Shown: positions 7,355 to 14,673, counted from the first letter of the stretch. The stretch: DNA of 26,318 nt from Stenotrophomonas_A sp002429615 (GCA_031987425.1 DALZZL010000040.1:1-26318); one strand, 5' to 3'. Numbers and translations are program-made. The notes: a model not told the origin generated them from the letters alone.

Positions 7355-7457
7355 ATCCGAATTCATCGTCCGGGCCGGCCATCGGATTTTGTCATCCGAA
7401 TTCGTCGTGCGAGTTCGCCATTCGAATTCGTCATCCGGACCTCTATCCGGTTTGCTG
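7355..7457. repeat. Degenerate 13-nt tandem repeat
   Basis: About eight head-to-tail units begin at 7355, 7368, 7381, 7394, 7407, 7420, 7433 and 7445; the seventh is 12 nt. The best units read ATCCGAATTCGTC (7394) and ATTCGAATTCGTC (7420). Others diverge, for example GTCCGGGCCGGCC (7368). Several contain the palindrome GAATTC, and the block is visibly more AT-rich than its surroundings. No protein-coding signal is seen. Confidence 0.75.
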
Positions 7458-7494
7458 TTGATTTCTGTCGTCCGGTCGAGGGGAGCTGTAGGGA

Positions 7495-7598
7495 CTGCGG
7501 GGGCGGGGCCCTTTCGGGACCGTTGGCGCCATGGATGGCGCCATCGAGCCCCCATGGATGGGTTCACGGCGTGTCCCGAAAGGGCCCCGCCCCCGCAG
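7495..7598. repeat. Perfect 26-bp inverted repeat with internal hairpins
   Basis: The arm at 7495-7520 (CTGCGGGGGCGGGGCC then CTTTCGGGAC) is the exact reverse complement of 7573-7598. The 52-nt interior holds GGCGCCAT-GG-ATGGCGCC and CCCAT-GG-ATGGG, two small hairpins that share the same ATGG core. It lies between convergent crcB and the fad operon and could stop transcription from both sides. It could also be a small non-autonomous mobile repeat; no target duplication is evident. Confidence 0.85.
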
Positions 7599-7640
7599 GC
7601 CGTGCAGGATCAATGCGAGCCGATCAACATCGAAGGCCAG

Positions 7641-7673
7641 CAAAAACGGAAAAGGCGGCCCAAAGGCCGCCTC
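7641..7673 (-). terminator. Intrinsic terminator of the fad operon
   Basis: Read on the minus strand, AGGCGGCC (7672-7665), a 4-nt loop TTTG and GGCCGCCT (7660-7653) form an 8-bp GC-rich stem. It is followed at once by TTTTCCGTTTTTG. It lies 24 nt after the thiolase stop codon. Confidence 0.92.
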
Positions 7674-7696
7674 TCCAAAACAACAACAGTAAAGCC

Positions 7697-8902
7697 TCAG
7701 AGCGCCTCGATGATCCCGGCAGCGCCCATACCGGTGCCGATGCACATCGTCACCATGCCGTACTTCTGCTGGCGACGGCGCAGGCCGTGGACGAGGGTCG
7801 CGGTACGGATGGCGCCGGTCGCACCAAGCGGGTGGCCGAGCGCGATCGCACCGCCGAGCGGGTTGATCTTCGACGGGTCCAGCTGGCTGTCGCGAATCAC
7901 CGCCAGCGACTGCGCCGCGAACGCCTCGTTGAGCTCGATCCAGTCGAGCTGGTCCTTGGTCAGCCCAGCCTGCTTGAGCGCCTTCGGGATCGCCGCGATC
8001 GGGCCGATGCCCATCACTTCCGGACGCACGCCGGCCACCGAGAACGACACGAAGCGCGCCAGCGGGGTCAGGCCGTAGTCCTTGATCGCCTGCTCGGACG
8101 CCAGCAGCACCGCACCGGCACCGTCGCTCATCTGCGACGAATTGCCCGCCGTCACCGAACCGCCGAACTGCCCGTTGCGGAACACCGGGCGCAGCTTGCC
8201 CAGGCCTTCCAGCGACGTATCCGCACGCGGACCCTCGTCGGTATCGGCCAGCTTCTTGCGCAGCGCGATCGTGTTGCCTGCCAGGTCCGGCACGTGCGAC
8301 ATGATCTCGTACGGGCTGATCTCGTCGCGGAATTCACCGGCCGCAATCGCCGCCAGCGCCTTCTGGTGCGACGCCAGCGCGAACGCATCCTGCTCCTCGC
8401 GCGACACCTTCCACTCCTCGGCCACCTTCTCGGCCGTGATGCCCATGCCGTAGGCGATCGCCACGTGGTCGTCCTTGAACACCGACGGCGACAGCGCGAC
8501 CTTGTTGCCCATCATCGGCACCATCGACATCGACTCGGTGCCACCGGCCAGCATCAGGTCGGCATTGCCCAGGCGGATCTCGTTGGCCGCCAGCGCCACC
8601 GCCTGCAGGCCGGAAGAGCAGAAGCGGTTGATGGTCTGCCCGGCCACCGTGTTCGGCAGGCCGGCCAGCAGCACGCCGATGCGCGCCACGTTCATGCCTT
8701 GCTCGCCCTCGGGCATCGCGCAGCCGATGATCGCATCGTCGATGCGCGCCAGGTCGATGCCCGGCGCCTGCGCCACCACCGAGCGCAGCACGTGCGCCAG
8801 CATGTCGTCGGGACGGGTGTTGCGGAACATGCCCTTCGGCGCCTTGCCCACCGGGGTGCGGGTGGCGGCGACGATGTAGGCGTCCTGGATCTGCTTGGTC
8901 AT
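7697..8902 (-). CDS. fadA: Acetyl-CoA C-acyltransferase (3-ketoacyl-CoA thiolase)
   Basis: Last step of fatty-acid beta-oxidation: thiolytic cleavage of 3-ketoacyl-CoA to acetyl-CoA and a shortened acyl-CoA. It has 401 residues, normal for thiolase II-fold enzymes. The nucleophile Cys95 is in NRFCSSGLQAVA, His357 in ALGHPLGATGA, and the second active-site Cys387 in VTMCIGTGMGAA; all three are intact. The start ATG has GGAG 8 nt upstream. It follows the fadN-like gene by 42 nt in the same direction and ends at a strong terminator, so it is the last gene of the operon. The symbol fadA is used for function; fadI-type or acetoacetyl-CoA thiolase assignments are possible, but the pairing with a dehydrogenase/hydratase supports beta-oxidation. 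Confidence 0.93.
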   Translation of the reverse strand: MTKQIQDAYIVAATRTPVGKAPKGMFRNTRPDDMLAHVLRSVVAQAPGIDLARIDDAIIGCAMPEGEQGMNVARIGVLLAGLPNTVAGQTINRFCSSGLQAVALAANEIRLGNADLMLAGGTESMSMVPMMGNKVALSPSVFKDDHVAIAYGMGITAEKVAEEWKVSREEQDAFALASHQKALAAIAAGEFRDEISPYEIMSHVPDLAGNTIALRKKLADTDEGPRADTSLEGLGKLRPVFRNGQFGGSVTAGNSSQMSDGAGAVLLASEQAIKDYGLTPLARFVSFSVAGVRPEVMGIGPIAAIPKALKQAGLTKDQLDWIELNEAFAAQSLAVIRDSQLDPSKINPLGGAIALGHPLGATGAIRTATLVHGLRRRQQKYGMVTMCIGTGMGAAGIIEAL

Positions 8903-8944
8903 TTCATTACTCCGGATATCGGGAAGACCGTGGGAAGCCGCGCG

Positions 8945-11317
8945 TCAGTTGCGCAGCGGCTTGCCGGTCTTGAGCATGTGGGCGATGCGGGCCTGGGTCT
9001 TCTCCTGCTGGGCCAGCTCGACGAAGTGCTGGCGCTCGAGCTTGAGCAGCCATTCCTCGTCCACCAGCGCACCACGGTCGACTTCACCACCGCACACCAC
9101 GGTCGCGATGCGGCTGGCGATCTCGTAGTCGTACTCGCTGATGAAACGGCCTTCCAGCATGTTGACCAGCAGCATCTTGAAGGTGGCGATACCGACATCA
9201 CCGGCAACCTGGATGCGGTTGGCCGGCATCGGCGGACGATAGCCACCCTCGGCCAGCGCCAGCGCCTCGGCCTTGGCGATGTACAGCGACTCGAATGTGT
9301 TGAACACCACCTTGTCGGTCTGGCGCAGCAGGCCCAGCTCCTTCGCATTCACCGCCGAGTTCGACACCTTGGCCATCGCCACGGTCTCGAAGGTCTTCTT
9401 CAGCTCGGCGAACACGTCGCCGCCCGGGCCGGCCGCCTGCGACGCGCGCACCGCCAGTTCCTTCAGGCCGCCACCGGCCGGCAGCAGGCCCACGCCGGCC
9501 TCGACCAGGCCGATGTAGCTCTCCAGCGCCGCCACCGTCTTGGCACTGTGCATCTGGAACTCGCAGCCACCGCCCAGCGCCAGGCCGCGCACCGCGGCCA
9601 CCACCGGCACCAGCGAATACTTGATGCGCTGGCTGGTGCGCTGGAAGTTGGCCACCATCGCCTCGAACTCGGCGATCTTGCCGGCCTGCAGCGCGCCCAG
9701 CGCACCGGCCAGGTCGGCACCGGCGGAGAAGGGTTCCTTCTGCTGCCAGATCACCAGGCCCTTGAAGTCCTTCTCGGCGCGGCCCACCGCTTCCTGCAGG
9801 CCATCGAGCACCTGGTCGGACACGGTGTTCATCTTGGTCTTGAAGCCGACCACGGCGATGTCGTCGCCGTCATGCCACATGCGCAGGCCGTCGTTCTCGA
9901 ACACCGTCTCGCCCGGGCTGAACTTCTCGCCCAGCAGCGGATCGGGGAAGCGCTGGCGGCGATACACCGGCAGCGACGAACGTGGCAGCTTGGCGTCGCG
10001 CGCCGGGCTGTAGCTGCCCTCGGCGGCATGCACGCCGTCGCGACCGTCGAACACCCAGTTCGGCAGCGGCGCGTTGCTCATGCTCTTGCCGGCGGCGATG
10101 TCCTCGGCGATCCACTGCGCCACCTGCTTCCAGCCGGCGGCCTGCCAGGTCTCGAACGGGCCGAGCGACCAGCCGTAGCCCCAGCGGATCGCCAGGTCGA
10201 CGTCGCGCGCGGTGTCGGCGATGTCGGCCAGGTGATAGGCGCTGTAGTGGAACAGGTCGCGGAACGTCGCCCACAGGAACTGCGCCTGCGGATGCTGGCT
10301 CTCGCGCAGCTTGGCGAACTTCTCCGCCGGATTCTTGATCTTCAGGATCTCGACCACTTCCGGCGCCGCGGCGCGATCGGCGGGGCGGTAATCCTGCTTG
10401 GCCACGTCGAGCACGATGATGTCCTTGCCGACCTTGCGGAAGATGCCCGCGCCGGTCTTCTGGCCCAGCGCGCCCTTGGCGATCAGCGCCTCCAGCCACT
10501 TCGGCGACTTGAAGAACGCATGCCACGGATCATCGGGCAGGGTGTCGGCCATGGTCTTGATGACGTGGGCCATGGTGTCCAGGCCGACCACGTCGGAGGT
10601 GCGGTAGGTCGCCGACTTCGGGCGGCCCACCAGCGGGCCGGTCAGGCCGTCGACTTCGTCGAAGCCCAGGCCGAACTGCTCGGTGTGGTGGATGGTGGAC
10701 AGGATCGAGAACACGCCAATGCGGTTGCCGATGAAGTTCGGTGTGTCCTTGGCGTACACCACGCCCTTGCCGAGCGTGGTGGTCAGGAAGGTTTCCAGCC
10801 CTTCCAGCACGGACTTGTCGGTGCCCTTGGCCGGGATCAGCTCGGCCAGGTGCATGTAGCGCGGCGGGTTGAAGAAATGCACGCCGCAGAAGCGGTGGCG
10901 CAGCTGCTCGGGCAGCACCTCGGCCAGCTTGTTGATGCCCAGGCCGGAGGTGTTGGAGGCCAGCACGGCGGTGGCGGACACGTACGGCGCGATCTTCGCG
11001 TACAGCTCCTGCTTCCAGTCCATGCGCTCGGCGATGGCTTCGATGATCAGGTCGCAGCCTTGCAGCTGTTCCAGGCCGGTGTCGTAGTTGGCGGGGGTGA
11101 TCGCCTCGGCCAGGGCCTTGGACGCCAGCGGCGCCGGGCTCAGCTTGCCCAGGTTGGCGATCGCCTTCAGCACGACGCCGTCGGCCGGGCCCTCTTTGGC
11201 GGCCAGGTCGAACAGCACGGTGTCGACACCGGCATTGGTGAGGTGCGCGGCGATCTGGGCGCCCATGACGCCGGCGCCGAGGACGGCCGCGCGACGGACT
11301 AGCAGGGGATTGGACAT
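8945..11317 (-). CDS. 3-hydroxyacyl-CoA dehydrogenase / enoyl-CoA hydratase, FadN-type
   Basis: Bifunctional beta-oxidation enzyme of 790 residues carrying dehydrogenase and hydratase domains. The N-terminal NAD-binding domain shows GAGVMG at 14-19, SNTS at 121-124 and catalytic His147 in HFFNPP. The dehydrogenase C-terminal domain follows, containing DTPNFIGNRIG. The enoyl-CoA hydratase domain is at the C-terminus (about 510-720), with FSAGADL and the oxyanion-hole segment GLALGGGCEFQMHS, then EAGVGLLPAGGG. This order is the reverse of E. coli FadB/FadJ and matches the Bacillus FadN architecture and length. A weak AAGGG precedes the ATG. It lies between the TetR regulator (41-nt gap) and the thiolase (42-nt gap), so the two enzymes probably act together. 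Confidence 0.93.
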   Translation of the reverse strand: MSNPLLVRRAAVLGAGVMGAQIAAHLTNAGVDTVLFDLAAKEGPADGVVLKAIANLGKLSPAPLASKALAEAITPANYDTGLEQLQGCDLIIEAIAERMDWKQELYAKIAPYVSATAVLASNTSGLGINKLAEVLPEQLRHRFCGVHFFNPPRYMHLAELIPAKGTDKSVLEGLETFLTTTLGKGVVYAKDTPNFIGNRIGVFSILSTIHHTEQFGLGFDEVDGLTGPLVGRPKSATYRTSDVVGLDTMAHVIKTMADTLPDDPWHAFFKSPKWLEALIAKGALGQKTGAGIFRKVGKDIIVLDVAKQDYRPADRAAAPEVVEILKIKNPAEKFAKLRESQHPQAQFLWATFRDLFHYSAYHLADIADTARDVDLAIRWGYGWSLGPFETWQAAGWKQVAQWIAEDIAAGKSMSNAPLPNWVFDGRDGVHAAEGSYSPARDAKLPRSSLPVYRRQRFPDPLLGEKFSPGETVFENDGLRMWHDGDDIAVVGFKTKMNTVSDQVLDGLQEAVGRAEKDFKGLVIWQQKEPFSAGADLAGALGALQAGKIAEFEAMVANFQRTSQRIKYSLVPVVAAVRGLALGGGCEFQMHSAKTVAALESYIGLVEAGVGLLPAGGGLKELAVRASQAAGPGGDVFAELKKTFETVAMAKVSNSAVNAKELGLLRQTDKVVFNTFESLYIAKAEALALAEGGYRPPMPANRIQVAGDVGIATFKMLLVNMLEGRFISEYDYEIASRIATVVCGGEVDRGALVDEEWLLKLERQHFVELAQQEKTQARIAHMLKTGKPLRN

Positions 11318-11358
11318 ATCGATAAACCCTTGATGGATAACGACTACGGTGTGAACGA

Positions 11359-12006
11359 CTAGGGTTGGGAGCTGGCCAGGAAGCCGGCTTCCGCGAAACG
11401 GATCAGTTCGCGCGCCGCATGCGCGCGGTGGTCGGCCTCGCTGACACCCGCCGGGCGCTTGATCAGGCCGAAGTCGGCCATGGCGTAGGTCAGGGCGCCG
11501 GCGAGGAAATCCAGCCGCCAGTACAGCTCCTCCTTGCTCAGGCCCGGCACGCAGGCCGCGATGGCCTTGCCGAACTCACGCAGGACGTGGCCGTAATGGT
11601 CGGAGAGGAACTTGCGCAGGTTGTCGTTCTTCTCGGCATAGGCCCGCGCGATGACCCGCACGAAGGCGCCGCCGCTCTGGCGGTCCTGCGCCATCGCCAG
11701 CGCCGGCTCGACGAAGGCGGCCAGCACCGCGGCCAGGTCGCCGGGACGTTCCAGGCGGGCCTGCTCGAGCTGGTTCAGGCGAGTGGCGGTCATCTCGTCC
11801 ATGCGGCGGCGGAACACCTCGTTGACCAGGTTTTCCTTGGAGCCGAAGTGGTAATTGACCGCCGCGATGTTGACGTCCGCGTGACTGGTCACCAGCCGCA
11901 GCGAGGTGCCGGCAAAGCCGTGCTGGGCGAACAGCTCCTCCGCCGCGCCGAGGATGCGGTCCTTGGTGGAGAAGTGGGCGGGCTTGGGCATGGGTCCGGG
12001 CGGCAT
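11359..12006 (-). CDS. TetR-family regulator, PsrA-like (fatty-acid responsive)
   Basis: DNA-binding repressor of 215 residues from ATG 12006. The N-terminal TetR helix-turn-helix region is KDRILGAAEELFAQHGFAGTSL, then an RLVTSHADVNIAAVNYHF segment with GSKENL. This closely resembles Pseudomonas PsrA, which senses long-chain acyl-CoA and controls beta-oxidation. The C-terminal ligand domain ends in a segment with YWRLDFLAGALTYAMADF. Frame position 12009 would use TTG; ATG 12006 or ATG 11991 (MPKPAHF) are both possible, and neither has a clear ribosome site. The gene leads the fadN-fadA operon and carries a PsrA-type palindrome at its own start, so it most likely represses itself and the operon until acyl-CoA accumulates. 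Confidence 0.88.
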   Translation of the reverse strand: MPPGPMPKPAHFSTKDRILGAAEELFAQHGFAGTSLRLVTSHADVNIAAVNYHFGSKENLVNEVFRRRMDEMTATRLNQLEQARLERPGDLAAVLAAFVEPALAMAQDRQSGGAFVRVIARAYAEKNDNLRKFLSDHYGHVLREFGKAIAACVPGLSKEELYWRLDFLAGALTYAMADFGLIKRPAGVSEADHRAHAARELIRFAEAGFLASSQP

Positions 12007-12008
12007 CA

Positions 12009-12026
12009 ATCAAACGATTGTTTGAT
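12009..12026. promoter_or_regulatory. Palindromic operator, PsrA-box type
   Basis: ATCAAACGATTGTTTGAT is a perfect 7-4-7 inverted repeat. It contains CAAAC-N4-GTTTG, which fits the [G/C]AAAC-N2-4-GTTT[G/C] pattern described for PsrA in Pseudomonas. On the minus strand a -10-like TATAGG lies at 12032-12027, directly upstream, so a bound dimer would cover the expected transcription start. The palindrome ends 3 nt before the regulator's ATG. This strongly suggests autoregulation. Confidence 0.8.
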
Positions 12027-12150
12027 CCTATACCCGGGCGTATGGAAGGTCATTGTGCGCCGCAGCATGGCGCGGCTGAATGGCCGTGGAGGCCCTGTAT
12101 GCAAAGGCCGCGCCAAGGCGTTAGAATTGTCCATCGCAAGTTCGGCTAAG

Positions 12151-12176
12151 CCCGCGTTTTGACGCGGGTTTTTTTC
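12151..12176 (+). terminator. Strong intrinsic terminator with no gene in front of it
   Basis: CCCGCG (12151-12156), loop TTTTGA, CGCGGG (12163-12168), then seven Ts. The shape is ideal on the plus strand only. No plus-strand gene exists between the divergent tetR and this point, so it must end either a short unannotated RNA or an attenuated ndk leader. A TAGAAT at 12122-12127 could start such an RNA. Confidence 0.9.
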
Positions 12177-12205
12177 ATGTTAACCTCGGGCGTATCAGTC
12201 GCCCG
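12159..12205 (+). promoter_or_regulatory. Probable ndk promoter and leader hairpin
   Basis: TTGACG (12159-12164) and TAACCT (12181-12186), 16 nt apart and with an upstream TG extension (12178-12179), make a plausible sigma70 promoter. Its -35 box lies in the loop and stem of the preceding terminator. The expected start is near 12193. A hairpin CGGGCG/CGCCCG (12187-12192/12200-12205) falls at the transcript's 5' end. GGGAG before the ndk ATG is the ribosome site. Confidence 0.45.
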
Positions 12206-12225
12206 CCCTCCCGGGAGATTTTTCC

Positions 12226-12651
12226 ATGGCGCTGGAGCGCACCCTGTCCATCATCAAGCCCGATGCCGTCGCCAAGAACGTCATCGGTGAAATCTACAGC
12301 CGCTTCGAGAAGGCGGGCCTGAAGGTCGTGGCCGCCAAGTACAAGCAGCTGTCGCGTCGTGAGGCCGAAGGCTTCTACGCCGTGCACCGCGAGCGTCCGT
12401 TCTTCAACGCGCTGGTGGAGTTCATGATCTCCGGCCCGGTGATGATCCAGGCGCTGGAAGGCGAGAACGCCGTCGCCAAGCACCGCGATCTGCTGGGTGC
12501 CACCAATCCGAAGGACGCCGCGCCGGGCACCATCCGCGCCGACTTCGCCGATTCCATCGACGCCAACGCCGCCCACGGTTCGGATTCGGTCGAGAACGCC
12601 GCCATCGAAGTGGCGTATTTCTTCGCCGCCACCGAAGTGGTCTCGCGCTAA
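12226..12651 (+). CDS. ndk: Nucleoside diphosphate kinase
   Basis: Cytosolic enzyme that moves the gamma-phosphate from ATP to nucleoside diphosphates and balances NTP/dNTP pools. It has 141 residues, the exact family size. ERTLSIIKPDAVAKN contains the ATP-contacting Lys near residue 11. The phospho-accepting His is in the hallmark NAAHGSDS (about His117). TNPKDAAPGTIRADFA is the second signature. Ribosome site GGGAG lies about 9 nt before the ATG. rlmN follows after 11 nt, a common pairing in gammaproteobacteria. Confidence 0.98.
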   Translation: MALERTLSIIKPDAVAKNVIGEIYSRFEKAGLKVVAAKYKQLSRREAEGFYAVHRERPFFNALVEFMISGPVMIQALEGENAVAKHRDLLGATNPKDAAPGTIRADFADSIDANAAHGSDSVENAAIEVAYFFAATEVVSR

Positions 12652-12662
12652 AGAGAAGTGCC

Positions 12663-13868
12663 GTGAACGAGGTCGTCCACTCAACCGAGCCGCGTGAGCT
12701 TCCCGTCGTAGAGGGGAAGGTCGCCAAGCAGAACCTGCTCGACCTCGATCGCGCGGGCCTGGAACGTTTCTTCGCCGAGACCCTCGGCGAAGCGCGCTAC
12801 CGTGCCCACCAGGTGATGAAGTGGATCCACCACCGCTACGTCACCGACTTCGACCAGATGACCGACCTCGGCAAGGCGCTGCGCGCCAAGCTGCACGCGC
12901 ATGCCGAGGTCGTCGTCCCGAATGTCGTGTTCGACAAGCCCTCCGCCGACGGCACCCACAAGTGGCTGCTGGCGATGGGCGTCGATGGCCGCAACGCCAT
13001 CGAGACCGTCTACATCCCGGACAAGGGGCGCGGCACCCTGTGCGTGTCCTCGCAGGTCGGCTGCGGTTTGAACTGCACCTTCTGCTCGACCGCCACCCAG
13101 GGCTTCAACCGCAACCTCACCACCGCCGAGATCATCGGCCAGGTGTGGGTGGCCGCGCGCCACCTGGGCAACGTGCCGCACCAGCAGCGCCGTCTCACCA
13201 ACGTGGTGATGATGGGCATGGGCGAGCCGTTGATGAATTTCGACAACGTCGTGCGCGCGATGAGCGTGATGCGCGATGACCTGGGCTACGGCCTGGCCAA
13301 CAAGCGGGTGACGCTGTCGACCTCCGGCCTGGTGCCGATGATCGACCGTCTCTCCAGCGAGAGCGACGTGTCGCTGGCGGTGTCGCTGCATGCGCCGAAC
13401 GATGCGCTGCGCGAGACGCTGGTGCCGCTCAACAAGAAGTACCCGATCGCCGAACTGTTGGCGTCGTGCGCGCGCTACCTGCGCGCCAACAAGAAGCGCG
13501 ATTCGGTGACCTTCGAATACACCCTGATGAAGGGCATCAACGACCAGCCCGAGCATGCCCGCCAGCTGGCGCGGTTGATGCGCCAGTTCGACAACGCGGT
13601 GCAGTCGAAGGATTCGGGCAAGGTCAACCTGATCCCGTTCAATCCGTTCCCGGGCACCCGCTACGAGCGCTCGGACGAGGAGCAGATCCGCGCGTTCCAG
13701 AAAATTCTGCTGGATTCGCAGGTGCTGACGATGGTGCGCCGTACCCGCGGCGACGACATCGACGCCGCCTGCGGGCAGCTCAAGGGGCAGGTGATGGATC
13801 GCACCCGCCGCCAGGCCACTTTCCGCCGGCAACTGGAAGCCCAAGACGGTCATGACGCGGCGGCATGA
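12663..13868 (+). CDS. rlmN: Dual-specificity RNA methyltransferase RlmN
   Basis: Radical-SAM enzyme that methylates C2 of A2503 in 23S rRNA and A37 of some tRNAs, which affects decoding accuracy. It has 401 residues. The [4Fe-4S] cysteines are C134-X3-C138-X2-C141 (CGLNCTFC, followed by STATQGFNRN). The two mechanistic cysteines are also in place: Cys127 in TLCVSSQVG, seven before the cluster as in E. coli, and Cys370 in DIDAACGQLKG. Other signatures are MGMGEPLMNFDNV, SLHAPND and NLIPFNPFPG. The start is GTG with AGAGAAG upstream. Its end overlaps pilF by 17 nt. Confidence 0.97.
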   Translation: MNEVVHSTEPRELPVVEGKVAKQNLLDLDRAGLERFFAETLGEARYRAHQVMKWIHHRYVTDFDQMTDLGKALRAKLHAHAEVVVPNVVFDKPSADGTHKWLLAMGVDGRNAIETVYIPDKGRGTLCVSSQVGCGLNCTFCSTATQGFNRNLTTAEIIGQVWVAARHLGNVPHQQRRLTNVVMMGMGEPLMNFDNVVRAMSVMRDDLGYGLANKRVTLSTSGLVPMIDRLSSESDVSLAVSLHAPNDALRETLVPLNKKYPIAELLASCARYLRANKKRDSVTFEYTLMKGINDQPEHARQLARLMRQFDNAVQSKDSGKVNLIPFNPFPGTRYERSDEEQIRAFQKILLDSQVLTMVRRTRGDDIDAACGQLKGQVMDRTRRQATFRRQLEAQDGHDAAA

Positions 13869-14673
13869 ACTGACGTTGTTGCTCCTGATCGCGACCGCGC
13901 TGCTGGCAGCCGGTTGCGGCACCGGTTCGCGTTCCACCAAGGCCGGCAAGGTCAAGAAGATAGAGAGCGTCGCCCCGCGCTATGACGTGCGCGACGACCC
14001 GGCCACCCGGCAGCGCCTGCAACGGCAGGAGAAGCTCGCCCTGGCCATCAGCCGCCTGCAGACCGGCGACCCGGCCGCCGCCGATGTGCTGGTGCGCGAG
14101 GTCCTGAAGCAGGACCCGCGTTCGGCCGACGCCTACACCGTACAGGCCCTGGTCCGCGACCAGCTTGGCGATGCCAAGGGGGCCGGCGAGGCCTATCGCA
14201 AGGCCGCCGACCTGGCGCCCGAGCAGGGCGACACCCTCAACAACTACGGCGCCTGGCTGTGCGGCAACGGCTTCGCCGCCGAGGCGCTGGTCTGGTTCGA
14301 TCGGGCCCTGGCCGCGCCCAATTACGGCACCCCGGCCGCCGCGCTGGCCAATGCCGGTGGCTGCGCGTTGCAGTCCGGGCAGCCCGAGCGCGCCCTCAAC
14401 GACCTGACCAAGTCGCTGCAGCTCGATCCGACCAACGCCTACGCGCTGGAGTCGATGGCGCGCTACCAGGTCGCGCAGCGCCGCTACTTCGAGGCGCGGG
14501 CCTTCATCGAGCGCCGCCTGGCGGCTGCACCGGCCACGGCTTCCGTGCTACAACTTGCTATTCAGATTGAACAAGGGCTAGGCGACAAGGCAGCCGCCAG
14601 CCGATACCAGCAGCGGTTGGTCCAGGAGTTTCCACAGACCACGACCGCCAACCCGGGGGCCAAAGCATTGTGA
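13852..14673 (+). CDS. pilF: Type IV pilus biogenesis/stability lipoprotein PilF (PilW)
   Basis: Outer-membrane TPR lipoprotein (pilotin) needed for assembly of the PilQ secretin. It has 273 residues. A lipoprotein signal MTRRHELTLLLLIATALLAAGC places the lipidated Cys at 22; the -3 residue is Ala rather than Leu, a tolerated variant. TPR repeats span about 55-255, with segments such as ADAYTVQALVRDQLGDAKGA, GDTLNNYGAWLCGNGF and LDPTNAYALESMARYQ. The gene begins inside rlmN and its stop overlaps the rodZ start (GTGA), so translation is probably coupled. The rlmN-pilF-rodZ order is as in Pseudomonas. Confidence 0.92.
   Translation: MTRRHELTLLLLIATALLAAGCGTGSRSTKAGKVKKIESVAPRYDVRDDPATRQRLQRQEKLALAISRLQTGDPAAADVLVREVLKQDPRSADAYTVQALVRDQLGDAKGAGEAYRKAADLAPEQGDTLNNYGAWLCGNGFAAEALVWFDRALAAPNYGTPAAALANAGGCALQSGQPERALNDLTKSLQLDPTNAYALESMARYQVAQRRYFEARAFIERRLAAAPATASVLQLAIQIEQGLGDKAAASRYQQRLVQEFPQTTTANPGAKAL

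Noticed and set aside
7355..7457. 13-nt repeat block as a CRISPR array
   Set aside because: Units are contiguous with no unique spacers, too short and degenerate, and no cas gene is nearby.
7495..7598. 26-bp inverted repeat as the ends of an IS element
   Set aside because: Only 52 nt lie between the arms and there is no transposase, so it cannot be an autonomous element.
7523..11302. Very long plus-strand open frame (1,259 codons) opposite the fad genes
   Set aside because: It is antisense to two genes with intact catalytic motifs. Its translation is rich in His, Arg, Gln and Leu without domain pattern, typical of a shadow frame in GC-rich DNA.
12067..12162. 31-codon ORF (MARLNGRGG...) before the orphan terminator
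   Set aside because: It has no ribosome site, ends inside the terminator loop and shows no coding character.
12681..13955. 424-codon minus-strand frame
   Set aside because: Antisense to rlmN, whose radical-SAM motifs are all intact; His/Val/Ala-rich shadow.
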